64,000 nucleotides of DNA, taken from positions 5,614,501-5,678,500 of the forward strand of contig NZ_CP029693.1 of NCBI RefSeq assembly GCF_003228315.1, read 5' to 3'. The stretch is from Pseudomonas putida. GTDB taxonomy: Bacteria; Pseudomonadota; Gammaproteobacteria; Pseudomonadales; Pseudomonadaceae. Both the position numbers and the translations under genes were made by a program. This document shows positions 1 to 8,406 of the stretch, in pieces. The notes below the pieces were generated by a model. The model ran no database searches, had not been told where the DNA came from, and worked only from the letters and a program-made list of their open reading frames with translations. Positions within the stretch are counted from its first letter, which is position 1; the number at the start of each line of letters is the position of its first letter.

Positions 1-460
1 TGCTCGCGCAGCCCATCAGATAGCTGTAGCCGCCCTGGTTCAGCACTTCGGCCAGTTCACCCCAGAGCACGGCGATGGTGCCGCCATTGCGGTAGGCCGG
101 GTCGACGCAGGTGCGGCCGATTTCCAGGATCGGGCCTTTGAGATGAATCAGGCCATGCAGGCTGAATTCTTCTTCGCTGTAGAACTTGCCCAGCGTGGTG
201 GCGGCGGTGTAGTCGAGCAGGCGAGTGGTCGCCACCAGGCGCCCGGTGTTCAGATCGCGCACGCCGATGTGGAAGCAGTGAATGTCGTAGTCATCCATGT
301 CCAGACCCAGCTCCGCGCCCTTCAGCTTGGCGTTGAATTCGCCGCTGAATACGTTGAAACGCAAGGCCTGTGCTTCTTGCAGCGCCTGGGCGCCGACCAG
401 GCGTTCGGCTTGCAGGCGGCGTTCACTTCCGGTGTCGCTGATGCGGGCGATCTGAGTCAT
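1..460 (-). CDS. olsB: OlsB, ornithine N-alpha-acyltransferase (partial, C-terminus beyond window)
   Basis: The first 153 residues are visible, starting MTQIARISDTGSERRLQAER. The sequence matches the GNAT-like acyltransferase that transfers a 3-hydroxyacyl chain from ACP to ornithine, the first step of ornithine-lipid synthesis in the inner membrane. Conserved blocks seen include FNVFSGEFNAKLKGAELGLD near residues 35-55 and EIGRTCVDPAYRNGGTI near 110-127. The gene is cut by the left window edge, so completeness and the usual downstream acyltransferase olsA cannot be checked. It is divergent from the next gene, with about 155 bp between them. Confidence 0.85.
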   Translation of the reverse strand, partial: MTQIARISDTGSERRLQAERLVGAQALQEAQALRFNVFSGEFNAKLKGAELGLDMDDYDIHCFHIGVRDLNTGRLVATTRLLDYTAATTLGKFYSEEEFSLHGLIHLKGPILEIGRTCVDPAYRNGGTIAVLWGELAEVLNQGGYSYLMGCAS

Positions 461-615
461 GGCGATTCTCCGTGCGGGCTGCTCACCCGTCTGTGGGTTA
501 CAGCGGATCGACTTTCTTTATCCAGCCTTGTTGTGCAAAGTCAGGCTATGTAGCCCCGGTGTCATCGCCGTTAAGCTTTGGTGATGCTTATATGACAGCC
601 CTCAAGGAGCCTCCT

Positions 616-1503
616 ATGCCCTGGCAAACCCTGTTGAACCGCCGCGATCGCCTGCCCGCCGAACCGGACCTGGGCGAGGGATTCGCGACGCTGCTGCAGT
701 TGTTGGGCAACGTCACCCCGTTCGAATTGGCCGTGGCCGGTGGACGCTTGATGGCGACTCCGGGGCTGGCGTTTCTGGTGGGCTATCAGGCGGCGTTGCG
801 CATGCTCTGGCCGAGCGCGCCCCACAGCCTTGGTGCCCTGTGCGCGACCGAGCAACGCAGCTTGCGACCGGCCGATATGCAGACTCGGCTGAGTGATTTG
901 CGCTTGAGCGGGCGCAAGGATTTCGTCACGGCGGGCGACGCGGCCGACTGGCTGCTGGTGGCCGCTCGCAGCGAGCAACCGGGCGACGATCCGCGTCTGA
1001 GTCTTGCGGTGGTCTATCCCGGTGAACCGGGTGTGCGCGTGGAAAAGCTCCCGGCGATCCCGTTGATGCCGGACGTCAGCCATGGCCGGTTGATTCTGGA
1101 TGGCGCGCTGTGCGAGTTGCTGGCCGGGGATGGCTGGGATGCTTACGTCAAACCGTTCCGCACGCTGGAAGACATCTATGTGCTCAGTGCGATGACGGCC
1201 TGGTTGTATGGCGTTGGCCAGGAGTGCGACTGGTCGCAATGTTTGCAATTGCGCTTGCTGGCGCTGTTGGCCGGGTGTGCGGAAGTCAGTCGACAGGCGC
1301 CGGGCAATGCGGCGGGGCATGTGTTGTTGGGTGGGTTGTTTACGCAGTTCGAGATGCTCAAGGGTGAGATCGATCAAGCGCTGGCCGATGGGCCGCCAGC
1401 CTGGGCGGCGATGTGGCAGCGCGATCATGCGGTGATGGATCTGGCGGCGGGGGCGCGGGGCAAGCGGTTGGCCAAGGCGTTGGCGGGATTGTCTTCTGCC
1501 TGA
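616..1503 (+). CDS. Acyl-CoA-dehydrogenase-like protein, divergent from olsB
   Basis: A 295-residue protein starting MPWQTLLNRRDRL. The start at 616 is chosen because AAGGAG sits 7-12 bases upstream; an ATG at 592 in the same frame is less likely. The middle part (LSGRKDFVTAGDAADWLLVAAR, about residues 95-116, and the VVYPGEPGVRVEKLPAIPLMPDVSHG stretch) resembles the beta domain of acyl-CoA dehydrogenases, where flavin enzymes carry similar text. The protein is shorter than true dehydrogenases (about 380 residues) and I cannot point to a catalytic glutamate, so it may be a degenerate or specialised member. The function is unknown; linkage to olsB hints at lipid metabolism, which is inference. 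Confidence 0.6.
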   Translation: MPWQTLLNRRDRLPAEPDLGEGFATLLQLLGNVTPFELAVAGGRLMATPGLAFLVGYQAALRMLWPSAPHSLGALCATEQRSLRPADMQTRLSDLRLSGRKDFVTAGDAADWLLVAARSEQPGDDPRLSLAVVYPGEPGVRVEKLPAIPLMPDVSHGRLILDGALCELLAGDGWDAYVKPFRTLEDIYVLSAMTAWLYGVGQECDWSQCLQLRLLALLAGCAEVSRQAPGNAAGHVLLGGLFTQFEMLKGEIDQALADGPPAWAAMWQRDHAVMDLAAGARGKRLAKALAGLSSA

Positions 1504-1510
1504 AGGGCCC

Positions 1511-1602
1511 CATCGCGGGCAAGCCTTGCTCCCACAGGTTTAGCGTCTATCGGATATTCGCGACAGACGATGAACCTGTGGGAGCAAGGCTCGCCCGCGA
1601 TG
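1511..1602. repeat. REPIN, CGCGGGCAAGCC family
   Basis: Two inverted copies of a REP sequence (CATCGCGGGCAAGCCTTGCT on the left, its complement on the right, one base varied) are separated by about 30 bp. The pair lies between the dehydrogenase-like gene and the serine hydrolase. Confidence 0.9.
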
Positions 1603-1683
1603 CGATTTCAAGGGCAAAACAAATCCCGGAACTGTCATCAACGTCGACTAGGCTCAGCAGGTTCATCCCCAAGAGCCCCCGCC

Positions 1684-1760
1684 ATGTCCAAAGGCTTGTC
1701 CCTGCTCTTCATCCTGCTGCTCAGCCTCTCGGCACACGCTGAAAACTGGCCCGCCGAACA
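1684..1760 (+). other. Out-of-frame signal peptide segment of the serine hydrolase
   Basis: An ATG at 1684 opens a frame that encodes MSKGLSLLFILLLSLSAHA followed by ENWPAEQWPTA, a clear Sec signal peptide with an AHA-E cleavage site. It is in frame 1, while the mature hydrolase is in frame 3, and frame 1 stops at 1875. Loss of a single base between about 1760 and 1790 would explain the split. Either the gene is naturally frameshifted or the assembly has an error here. Confidence 0.7.
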
Positions 1761-2777
1761 ATGGCCAACCGCCCGACCACCACCGGTCCGGCACTTGCGG
1801 CACTTGAGACTTACGCCTTCCCACCCCGAGATGACACCACTCGCCAGGGCATCCGCACCGACGCCTTGCTGGTGATCCGCGACGGCCAGTTGATCTATGA
1901 ACGCTACGTCGGCCCGACCACCGCCAATACACCGCACCTGACCTGGTCGATCAGCAAAAGCCTGATGGCCACGGTACTCGGCGTGGCCTATGGCGAAGGC
2001 AGGTTCAAGCTCGATGACCCGGCCGCCAAATACTATCCACCGCTGCAAAAGCACCCGGACCTGACGATGGCCGATCTGCTGCACTGGGCCTCGGGCCTGG
2101 ACTGGCAGGAAGACTACGAATACGCCCCGCTGAAATCCTCGGTGGTGGCCATGCTCTATACCCGTGGCCACCCGGACATGGCCGCGTTCACCGCCAGCCA
2201 CGACAACTTCGCCGAGCCGGGGCAGGCGTTTCGTTATTCCAGCGGCGACAGCGGTCTGTTAGCCGCCGCGTTGAAAACCATCGTCGGCCCGGACCGTTAT
2301 GCGGACTATCCGTGGACCGCTTTGTTCGAGCCACTGGGCATCCGTCATGCGGTCTGGGAAAGCGATGCCACGGGCACCTTCGTCGCCTCGTCCTATGCCT
2401 ACCTCACTGCACGGGATCTGGCCCGCATCGGCCTGTTGATGGCCCGCGACGGTCGCTGGGGTGATCGGCAGTTGCTGCCCAGGGACTGGGTCGCGTTCAA
2501 CCGCGAGCCGTTCGCTCGTTATCGGGCCCATCAGGATGATGCGGTGCCCGGAGGTCATTGGTGGCTCAATCGGGCAGTGGACGGTGCCGCAAAGCCCTGG
2601 CCCGACGCGCCCGACGACACCTTCGCCGCGCTGGGCCATTGGGGGCAGGCGTTGTACGTGATCCCCAGCGAGAACCTGGTGATCGTCCGTTACGCCGATG
2701 ACCGCGATGACAGTTTTCAAGACAACGAACTGCTCAAACTCGCGCGCCAGGCCTTTGCCGGCAAGGTGCAGCCATGA
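1761..2777 (+). CDS. Serine hydrolase, beta-lactamase class C family (5' end frameshifted)
   Basis: The 338-residue reading frame contains the marks of penicillin-binding-protein/class C beta-lactamase-fold hydrolases: the SxxK nucleophile motif as SISK (near residue 57), a YSS motif in RYSSGDSG (near 157) that stands for the usual YxN, and HWGQ near residue 293 in the place of the K/H-T/S-G motif. The natural start appears to be the ATG at 1684, whose signal peptide is out of frame. The ATG at 1761 has no ribosome-binding site, so as written the protein may not be exported or even made. The substrate is unknown. The stop overlaps the next gene by 4 bases (ATGA), indicating coupled translation. 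Confidence 0.8.
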   Translation: MANRPTTTGPALAALETYAFPPRDDTTRQGIRTDALLVIRDGQLIYERYVGPTTANTPHLTWSISKSLMATVLGVAYGEGRFKLDDPAAKYYPPLQKHPDLTMADLLHWASGLDWQEDYEYAPLKSSVVAMLYTRGHPDMAAFTASHDNFAEPGQAFRYSSGDSGLLAAALKTIVGPDRYADYPWTALFEPLGIRHAVWESDATGTFVASSYAYLTARDLARIGLLMARDGRWGDRQLLPRDWVAFNREPFARYRAHQDDAVPGGHWWLNRAVDGAAKPWPDAPDDTFAALGHWGQALYVIPSENLVIVRYADDRDDSFQDNELLKLARQAFAGKVQP

Positions 2778-3097
2778 GCGGTTCTCTGCGTCGTCATCCA
2801 ATCCGTTCGCTGCTACTGATCCTGCTGCTCGCCTTGCTTGGCTGGATCTGGCATGAGCGCGTGGCCTTGTGGGCATTCCCCGACATCATCAGCGCCTACA
2901 CCGCCAAGGAATATTGTTCGTGTCGGTATGTGATGAACAACGATGCGCAGTACTGCCAGGGTTATGTGAAGCAGTGGTTGCCCATCAGCGGTTTCACCGA
3001 TGATGCCGCGACCAAGCGCGTCACCGTCAGCGGCATGGGGCGCAGCAATAGCGCCGTGTGGATTGGCGAGCGCCAGGGCTGCCGCCTGTCACCATAA
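2774..3097 (+). CDS. Small membrane-anchored protein of unknown function
   Basis: A 107-residue protein starting MSGSLRRHPIRSLLLIL with one hydrophobic segment at about residues 11-26, after a positively charged start, consistent with an N-in signal anchor. The rest is periplasmic and has four cysteines (CSCRY, YCQGY and GCRLSP), which could form disulfides. The start overlaps the stop of the serine hydrolase, so the two are one operon and may work together in the periplasm. I recognise no family. Confidence 0.75.
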   Translation: MSGSLRRHPIRSLLLILLLALLGWIWHERVALWAFPDIISAYTAKEYCSCRYVMNNDAQYCQGYVKQWLPISGFTDDAATKRVTVSGMGRSNSAVWIGERQGCRLSP

Positions 3098-3100
3098 TCG

Positions 3101-3206
3101 ACCTGTAGGAGCGAGCCTGCTCGCGATGAAATCGACAACACCGTTGGGTGTCAGGCAGCCAGCGTTATCGTTGGCGACCATCGCGAGCATGCTCGCTCCT
3201 ACAGGT
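3101..3206. repeat. REPIN, GGAGCGAGCCTGCTCGCGA family
   Basis: An inverted pair of REP sequences beginning ACCTGTAGGAGCGAGCCTGC; the right copy has the variant GCATGCTCGC core. It separates the hydrolase operon from the amidohydrolase operon. Confidence 0.9.
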
Positions 3207-3225
3207 ATTTCTGTACTCCTGCTTC

Positions 3226-3250
3226 TGTGGTTCCACACCGTGGAACCACA
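3226..3250. promoter_or_regulatory. Perfect 11-bp inverted repeat, likely IclR-family operator
   Basis: The arms TGTGGTTCCAC and GTGGAACCACA are exact reverse complements around a 3-bp centre. The site lies 119 bp before the M20 amidohydrolase. IclR-family regulators commonly bind palindromes with GTTCCA/TGGAAC-type half-sites, and an IclR gene closes this operon, so autogenous or substrate control of the unit is a reasonable inference. Confidence 0.6.
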
Positions 3251-3369
3251 TTCGATTGTCCTCGTGCGCGACTCGCGGTTATCTGGCGGTGAGCGCGACC
3301 TGCCTTGATGTGTCGCGAAATCGCCGCGAACAAAAAGAACGGGAATTCACCCGGCACGAGGACCATTTC

Positions 3370-4545
3370 ATGACCCGACATCAGCACATCCTTGCCTGGC
3401 TCAACGACGTCGCCAGCGACCTGCACGCCACCCGCCAGGACATTCACGCCCACCCGGAACTCGGCTTTGAGGAAAACCGCACCTCGGCGCTGGTCGCCCG
3501 GTCGCTTGAAGAATGTGGCTATGAAGTGCACACCGGCATCGGCAAGACCGGCGTGGTCGGCGTGCTGCGCAATGGCAGCAGTTCGCGCAAGCTGGGGATA
3601 CGCGCCGACATGGATGCGCTGCCAATCATCGAAAACACCGGCGTGGCCTACAGCAGCCAGCACCGGGGTTGCATGCACGCCTGCGGGCATGACGGCCACA
3701 CCACCATGCTGTTGGGCGCGGCCCGCTATCTGGCGGCGACCCGTCAGTTCGACGGCACCCTGACCCTGATTTTCCAGCCCGCCGAAGAAGGCCAGGGCGG
3801 TGCCGAGGCGATGCTCGCTGACGGCCTGCTCGAACGTTTCCCCTGCGATGCGCTGTTCGGCATGCACAACATGCCGGGGCTGCCGGCGGGGCACCTGGGC
3901 TTTCGCGCCGGTCCCATGATGGCTTCGCAGGATCTGTTGACCGTCACTATCGAAGGTGTCGGTGGCCACGGCTCAATGCCCCATCTGGCGGTGGACCCGC
4001 TGGTGGCGGCGTCCAGCGTGGTCATGGCTCTGCAAACCGTGGTCGCGCGCAACATCGATGCGCAGCAGGCGGCGGTGGTGACGGTGGGCGCGCTGCAAGC
4101 TGGCGAAGCGGCCAACGTCATTCCACAGCAGGCCATTTTGCGTCTGAGCCTGCGGGCGCTGAATGCCCAGGTGCGTGAGCAGACCCTCGAACGCGTGCGC
4201 GGGATCATCGAATCCCAGGCCGCCAGTTTCGGCTGCACCTCACGCATCGAACATCGCCCGGCCTATCCGGTGCTGGTCAACCACGACGCCGAAACCGAGT
4301 TCGCCCGCCAGGTCGGTGTCGAGCTGGTGGGTGAAGACGCCGTGGACGGCAACACCGCCAAACTCATGGGTAGCGAAGATTTCGCCTGGATGCTGCAACG
4401 CTGCCCCGGCGCCTACCTGTTCATCGGCAACGGCGTGTCGCGGCCGATGGTGCACAACCCGGCCTACGACTTTAACGATGACATCCTCCTCACCGGCGCG
4501 GCGTATTGGGGCGCGCTGACCGAGAGCTGGCTCAAGCCGGCCTGA
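3370..4545 (+). CDS. M20 family amidohydrolase (hippurate / N-acyl-amino-acid hydrolase type)
   Basis: A 391-residue metalloenzyme. Metal-binding signatures are visible: HACGHDGH at residues 103-110 (conserved Cys105 and His107), the PAEEGQGGAEAML block with Glu139-Glu140, and GSEDFAWM near the C-terminus. This is the M20D group, which cleaves N-acyl or indole-acetyl amino-acid amides. The start at 3370 follows CGAGGA; longer in-frame extensions upstream run through the operator palindrome and are rejected. It is first in a unit with a transporter, an amidase and an IclR regulator, suggesting uptake and stepwise hydrolysis of an amide compound. The substrate cannot be read from sequence. Confidence 0.92.
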   Translation: MTRHQHILAWLNDVASDLHATRQDIHAHPELGFEENRTSALVARSLEECGYEVHTGIGKTGVVGVLRNGSSSRKLGIRADMDALPIIENTGVAYSSQHRGCMHACGHDGHTTMLLGAARYLAATRQFDGTLTLIFQPAEEGQGGAEAMLADGLLERFPCDALFGMHNMPGLPAGHLGFRAGPMMASQDLLTVTIEGVGGHGSMPHLAVDPLVAASSVVMALQTVVARNIDAQQAAVVTVGALQAGEAANVIPQQAILRLSLRALNAQVREQTLERVRGIIESQAASFGCTSRIEHRPAYPVLVNHDAETEFARQVGVELVGEDAVDGNTAKLMGSEDFAWMLQRCPGAYLFIGNGVSRPMVHNPAYDFNDDILLTGAAYWGALTESWLKPA

Positions 4546-4626
4546 CCTTTCCACTTTCTACTGCCGCTGGACCGGGCGTGCCTCGTCGCGCCCGTTAAAA
4601 CCCAACAGGTTTCTGGAGAGTTCCCC

Positions 4627-5937
4627 ATGCACAGTTCAAGCACTGGCGTTTCGCGTACCCGGCAGGTGGTCGCCGCCGTTATCGGCAACGCGCTGGAATG
4701 GTATGACTTCATCGTTTACGGTTTTCTGGCGAGCATCATCGCCCGGCAATTTTTCCCCTCCGACGACGACTACGCCTCGCTGTTGATGGCCCTGGCGACC
4801 TTCGGCGTCGGCTTCTTCATGCGCCCGGTGGGCGGCGTCCTGCTGGGCATGTATTCCGACCGCAAAGGGCGCAAGGCGGCGATGCAGCTGATTATCCGCC
4901 TGATGACGGTGTCCATCGCGCTGATCGCCTTTGCGCCGAACTACGCTGCGATCGGCATGGGCGCGCCGCTGTTGATCGTGGTCGCGCGGATGCTGCAAGG
5001 CTTCGCCACGGGCGGCGAGTACGCCAGCGCCACGGCGTTCCTGGTGGAGAGCGCACCGGCCCATCGCAAGGGGCTGTATGGCTCGTGGCAATTGGTCGGG
5101 CAATGCCTGGCGGTGTTTGCCGGGGCGGGGATGGTGGCGTTGTTCACCCATCTGCTGTCGCCCGAGGCGCTGGACAGTTGGGGCTGGCGGGTTCCGTTCA
5201 TGATCGGTCTGCTGATCGGCCCGGTGGGTCTGTGGATTCGCAAGCACATGGAGGAGCCGGAAGAATTCCTCGAGGCGCGCAAACAGGCCAAGGGCACCGG
5301 TCCCGGTTTGCTGCAAGTGATCCGCGAACATCGGCGGGCGATCCTGGTGTCCATGGGTCTGGCCTGTGGCGCGACCGTGTCGTTCTACGTGGTGCTGGTG
5401 AACATGCCGACCTTTGCCCACAAGAACCTGGGCCTGCCGCTGGATCAGGTGCTGCTGGTGCAGATGCTCGCGGTGGCGCTGATGACCGTGGTGATCCCGT
5501 TGTCCGGCGCGCTGTCTGATCGCCTTGGCCGTCGTCCGGTGTTGATGGCGTTCACCCTGGCGTTTTTCCTGATGGTCTATCCGTTGTACGTGTGGGTCGC
5601 GGCGGCGCCTTCGGTGGAGCGCCTGCTGGTGATGCAATTGCTGCTGTGCAGCGCGATTGGCGGCTTCTTCGGTCCGGCGCCGACGGCGCTGGCCGAGCAG
5701 TTCCCGGTCGAAGTGCGCTCCACCGGCGTCTCGGTGGCCTACAACGTCGCGGTCATGATCTTCGGCGGTTTTGCCCCGTTGATCGTCACCTGGCTGAGCA
5801 AGGTCCTGGCGACGCCGGTAGCCCCGTCTTTCTACGTGTTGTTCACTTGCCTGCTGACGCTGTTGGGTACCTACTGCATGCAGGAGAAGCCGCGAGCCAC
5901 GAATTCTGTCGCACTGAACCTTGAGGTGAAATCTTGA
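4627..5937 (+). CDS. MFS transporter, metabolite:H+ symporter (MHS) type
   Basis: A 436-residue integral membrane protein with twelve predicted helices. The N-terminal text VIGNALEWYDFIVYGFLA and the loop GMYSDRKGRKAAM (loop 2-3 motif of the major facilitator superfamily) are typical of the MHS branch that includes citrate and shikimate carriers. The central loop SDRLGRRPVLM repeats the motif in the second half. It starts 81 bp after the amidohydrolase with GGAGAG before the ATG, and its stop overlaps the amidase start, so it is the likely importer of the operon substrate. Confidence 0.92.
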   Translation: MHSSSTGVSRTRQVVAAVIGNALEWYDFIVYGFLASIIARQFFPSDDDYASLLMALATFGVGFFMRPVGGVLLGMYSDRKGRKAAMQLIIRLMTVSIALIAFAPNYAAIGMGAPLLIVVARMLQGFATGGEYASATAFLVESAPAHRKGLYGSWQLVGQCLAVFAGAGMVALFTHLLSPEALDSWGWRVPFMIGLLIGPVGLWIRKHMEEPEEFLEARKQAKGTGPGLLQVIREHRRAILVSMGLACGATVSFYVVLVNMPTFAHKNLGLPLDQVLLVQMLAVALMTVVIPLSGALSDRLGRRPVLMAFTLAFFLMVYPLYVWVAAAPSVERLLVMQLLLCSAIGGFFGPAPTALAEQFPVEVRSTGVSVAYNVAVMIFGGFAPLIVTWLSKVLATPVAPSFYVLFTCLLTLLGTYCMQEKPRATNSVALNLEVKS

Positions 5938-7382
5938 GCATCCATCCGATTGTTGAAATGGACGCCGAAGCGTTGTCCCGGGCCATTCACGAAAGGGACG
6001 TGTCCTGCCGTGAGGTGATGCAGGCGTATCTGGCGCAGATCGAGCGCTTTAATCCGCAGGTCAATGCGCTGGTGTCCCTGCGTTCGGAAGAGGAACTGCT
6101 GGCCGAAGCCGATGCTTGTGATCGACAACTGGATCAGGGCCAGTCCCGCGGCTGGATGCACGGCATGCCGCAAGCGATCAAGGATCTGGCGGCCACCGCC
6201 GGCTTGCGCACGAGCATGGGTTCGCCGCTGTTCGCCGAGCAGGTGCCGGCACAGGATGCGATCAGTGTGGCGCGTGTCCGCGAGAGTGGGGCGATCATCA
6301 TCGGCAAGACCAACGTCCCGGAATTCGGCCTTGGCTCGCAGACCTACAACTCGGTGTTCGGCACCACTACCAATGCCTACGATCACTCGCGGGTGGCCGG
6401 TGGCAGCAGCGGCGGGGCGGCGGTGGCGCTGGCCTTGCGCATGCTGCCGGTGGCAGATGGCAGCGACATGATGGGTTCGCTGCGCAATCCGGCCGCATTC
6501 AACAATGTCTTTGGTTTTCGCCCGTCCCTGGGGCGCGTGCCCCACGGTCCGGCACCGGAGGTGTTCGTCCAGCAGTTGGCCACCGAGGGGCCGATGGGCC
6601 GTACCGTCACCGACATCGCCCGGTTGCTCGGCACCCAAGCCGGTTACGACCCGCGCGTGCCGCTGTCGCTGACCGGCAGTCCGGACATTTTCCAGCAACC
6701 GCTGGCACAGGATTTCCGCGATGTCCGGCTCGGCTGGCTCGGCGATTACAATGGCTACCTGCCGATGGAACCGGGTGTGATGAGCCTGTGCGAGTCGGCG
6801 CTGCAGGATTTCGCGACGCTGGGCTGCAAGGTCGAAGCCTGCCAGCCGGATTTCTCCATGGAGCGCCTGTGGCAGACCTGGCTGGTGCATCGGCATTGGC
6901 TGGTGCAGGGCAGCCTTGGTGGGTTGTACGCCGATCCGCAGAAACGCCAGCAACTCAAGCCCGAAGCCCAATGGGAAATCGAGGGTGGCTTGCGCCTGAG
7001 TGCCTTGGACGTCTACCAGGCCTCAGTCAGCCGCAGCGAGTGGTACCGCGCCTTGAACGAATTGTTCGAACGTTACGACTTCCTGCTGCTGCCCACTGCC
7101 CAGGTGTTCCCTTTTGATGCACAGACCCAGTGGCCGCGCGTCGTCGGCGGGCGGGACATGGACACCTATCACCGTTGGATGGAAGTGGTGATTGGCCCGA
7201 CCCTGGCCGGTCTGCCAGCCATGAACGTGCCTGTTGGATTCAACGCGGCCGGCCTGCCGATGGGGCTGCAAATCATTGGCCCGGCCCAGGCTGACCTCGC
7301 TGTGCTGCAACTGGCCTATGCCCACGAGCAACTGACGCAATGGGTCAAGCGTCGGCCGCCCGCTTGTCTGCAACTGGCCTGA
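5934..7382 (+). CDS. Amidase, amidase-signature family
   Basis: A 482-residue Ser-cisSer-Lys amidase. The catalytic lysine is in GMPQAIKDLAAT (Lys83), the Gly/Ser-rich signature reads GGSSGGAAVALAL (about residues 151-163), and the nucleophile serine follows in SDMMGSLRNPA. The start is TTG at 5934, overlapping the transporter stop by 4 bases and preceded by GAGGTG, so translation is coupled. The family hydrolyses linear amides. With the M20 enzyme it gives the operon two different amide-cleaving activities. The exact substrate is unknown. Confidence 0.9.
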   Translation: MSIHPIVEMDAEALSRAIHERDVSCREVMQAYLAQIERFNPQVNALVSLRSEEELLAEADACDRQLDQGQSRGWMHGMPQAIKDLAATAGLRTSMGSPLFAEQVPAQDAISVARVRESGAIIIGKTNVPEFGLGSQTYNSVFGTTTNAYDHSRVAGGSSGGAAVALALRMLPVADGSDMMGSLRNPAAFNNVFGFRPSLGRVPHGPAPEVFVQQLATEGPMGRTVTDIARLLGTQAGYDPRVPLSLTGSPDIFQQPLAQDFRDVRLGWLGDYNGYLPMEPGVMSLCESALQDFATLGCKVEACQPDFSMERLWQTWLVHRHWLVQGSLGGLYADPQKRQQLKPEAQWEIEGGLRLSALDVYQASVSRSEWYRALNELFERYDFLLLPTAQVFPFDAQTQWPRVVGGRDMDTYHRWMEVVIGPTLAGLPAMNVPVGFNAAGLPMGLQIIGPAQADLAVLQLAYAHEQLTQWVKRRPPACLQLA

Positions 7383-7463
7383 GTGTTCGAGATGGGCCTG
7401 TAACTTGCTGTAACTTGTGAAAGCAGCCTATGTTGGTCAGGCGCTAATCGGGAGATCGAACAC

Positions 7464-8234
7464 ATGGACAGCAAGGTAGAAAGCGGCAGCGTACGTTCCG
7501 TGGAGCGCGCCCTGGCGATCGTCGAGTTGCTCGGCGAGCATCAGGCGCTCGGCCTTGAGCAGTTGCACTATCTGACTGCCCTGCCCAAAGCCACGGTGTC
7601 GCGCATGTTGCTGACCTTGCAGGAGCAGGGCTGGGTCTATCGCGGCTTGAGCGACCGGCAATACCGGCTGTGCGCCAAGCGCCTGTTTGGCGACAGTCAG
7701 CAACGCTTCAAGCGGCGCCTGGTGGAAAGCGCAGCGCCCTTGCTGGTGGAGTTGAGTGAGCGCACCGGGCTGGTGGCGGACCTGTCGTGCTTTGATGGCG
7801 AACGGGTGGAGGTCATGGAGAGCTCGATCCCTTCGGCGTTGCGCAAACGCTATCCGAACAACTGCCAGATCGTCGGTCACCACGCCAGCCTGTTTCATTC
7901 CGCCATGGGCCGTGCCTGTCTGGGCGAGCTGCAAAGCCATGAAGTCGAGCGCCTGGCGGCCCGTGAGCGCATCAGCGACGAGTCCCTGTTCCGTGTCACC
8001 GGACAATCCCTGCACCAAGGCTTCGGCCAGCGCACCGAGGGCCACTGGGAATACCCGGTGCGCCTGCCATTCCTGATCCGCGCGGTGGCACTGCCAATTC
8101 GCGCCGATGGCCGTTTGGTGGGCAGCATGGCGCTGCACTGGCCGATGGACGAGGCGCCGGTGGAGCGGGTGCTGAGCCTGCATCTCAATAGCCTGGCTGC
8201 GACCATTAACGATGTGCAGCGGGTGATGGCCTGA
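7464..8234 (+). CDS. IclR family transcriptional regulator
   Basis: A 256-residue protein with an N-terminal winged helix-turn-helix (about residues 10-72, VRSVERALAIVELLGEHQALG then LPKATVSRMLLTLQEQGWV) and a C-terminal IclR effector-binding domain (about 80-250). The spacing from the amidase is 81 bp, with GGGAGA before the ATG. It is the last gene of the amide-catabolism unit and the obvious candidate to bind the palindrome at 3226-3250. Confidence 0.92.
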   Translation: MDSKVESGSVRSVERALAIVELLGEHQALGLEQLHYLTALPKATVSRMLLTLQEQGWVYRGLSDRQYRLCAKRLFGDSQQRFKRRLVESAAPLLVELSERTGLVADLSCFDGERVEVMESSIPSALRKRYPNNCQIVGHHASLFHSAMGRACLGELQSHEVERLAARERISDESLFRVTGQSLHQGFGQRTEGHWEYPVRLPFLIRAVALPIRADGRLVGSMALHWPMDEAPVERVLSLHLNSLAATINDVQRVMA

Positions 8235-8240
8235 CACGTA

Positions 8241-8345
8241 ACCTGTAGGAGCGAGCCTGCTCGCGATGGTCGTCAACGATGACACGGGAAACCTGACACC
8301 CCGCGGCGCTCTCAGGTTCATCGCGAGCAGGCTCGCTCCTACAGG
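8241..8345. repeat. REPIN, GGAGCGAGCCTGCTCGCGA family
   Basis: Inverted REP pair, left copy starting ACCTGTAGGAGCGAGCCTGC, right copy ending TCGCTCCTACAGG, between the IclR gene and the YceI gene. Confidence 0.9.
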
Positions 8346-8406
8346 CTTGCTTATTGCTCAGGGGCAGTTAAGGTTCAGCACAGGTTTATCTGCCCCACGG
8401 GTTTCT

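Noticed and set aside
3148..3369. N-terminal extension of the M20 amidohydrolase
   Set aside because: It would translate the REPIN and the operator palindrome; ATG 3370 has its own ribosome-binding site.
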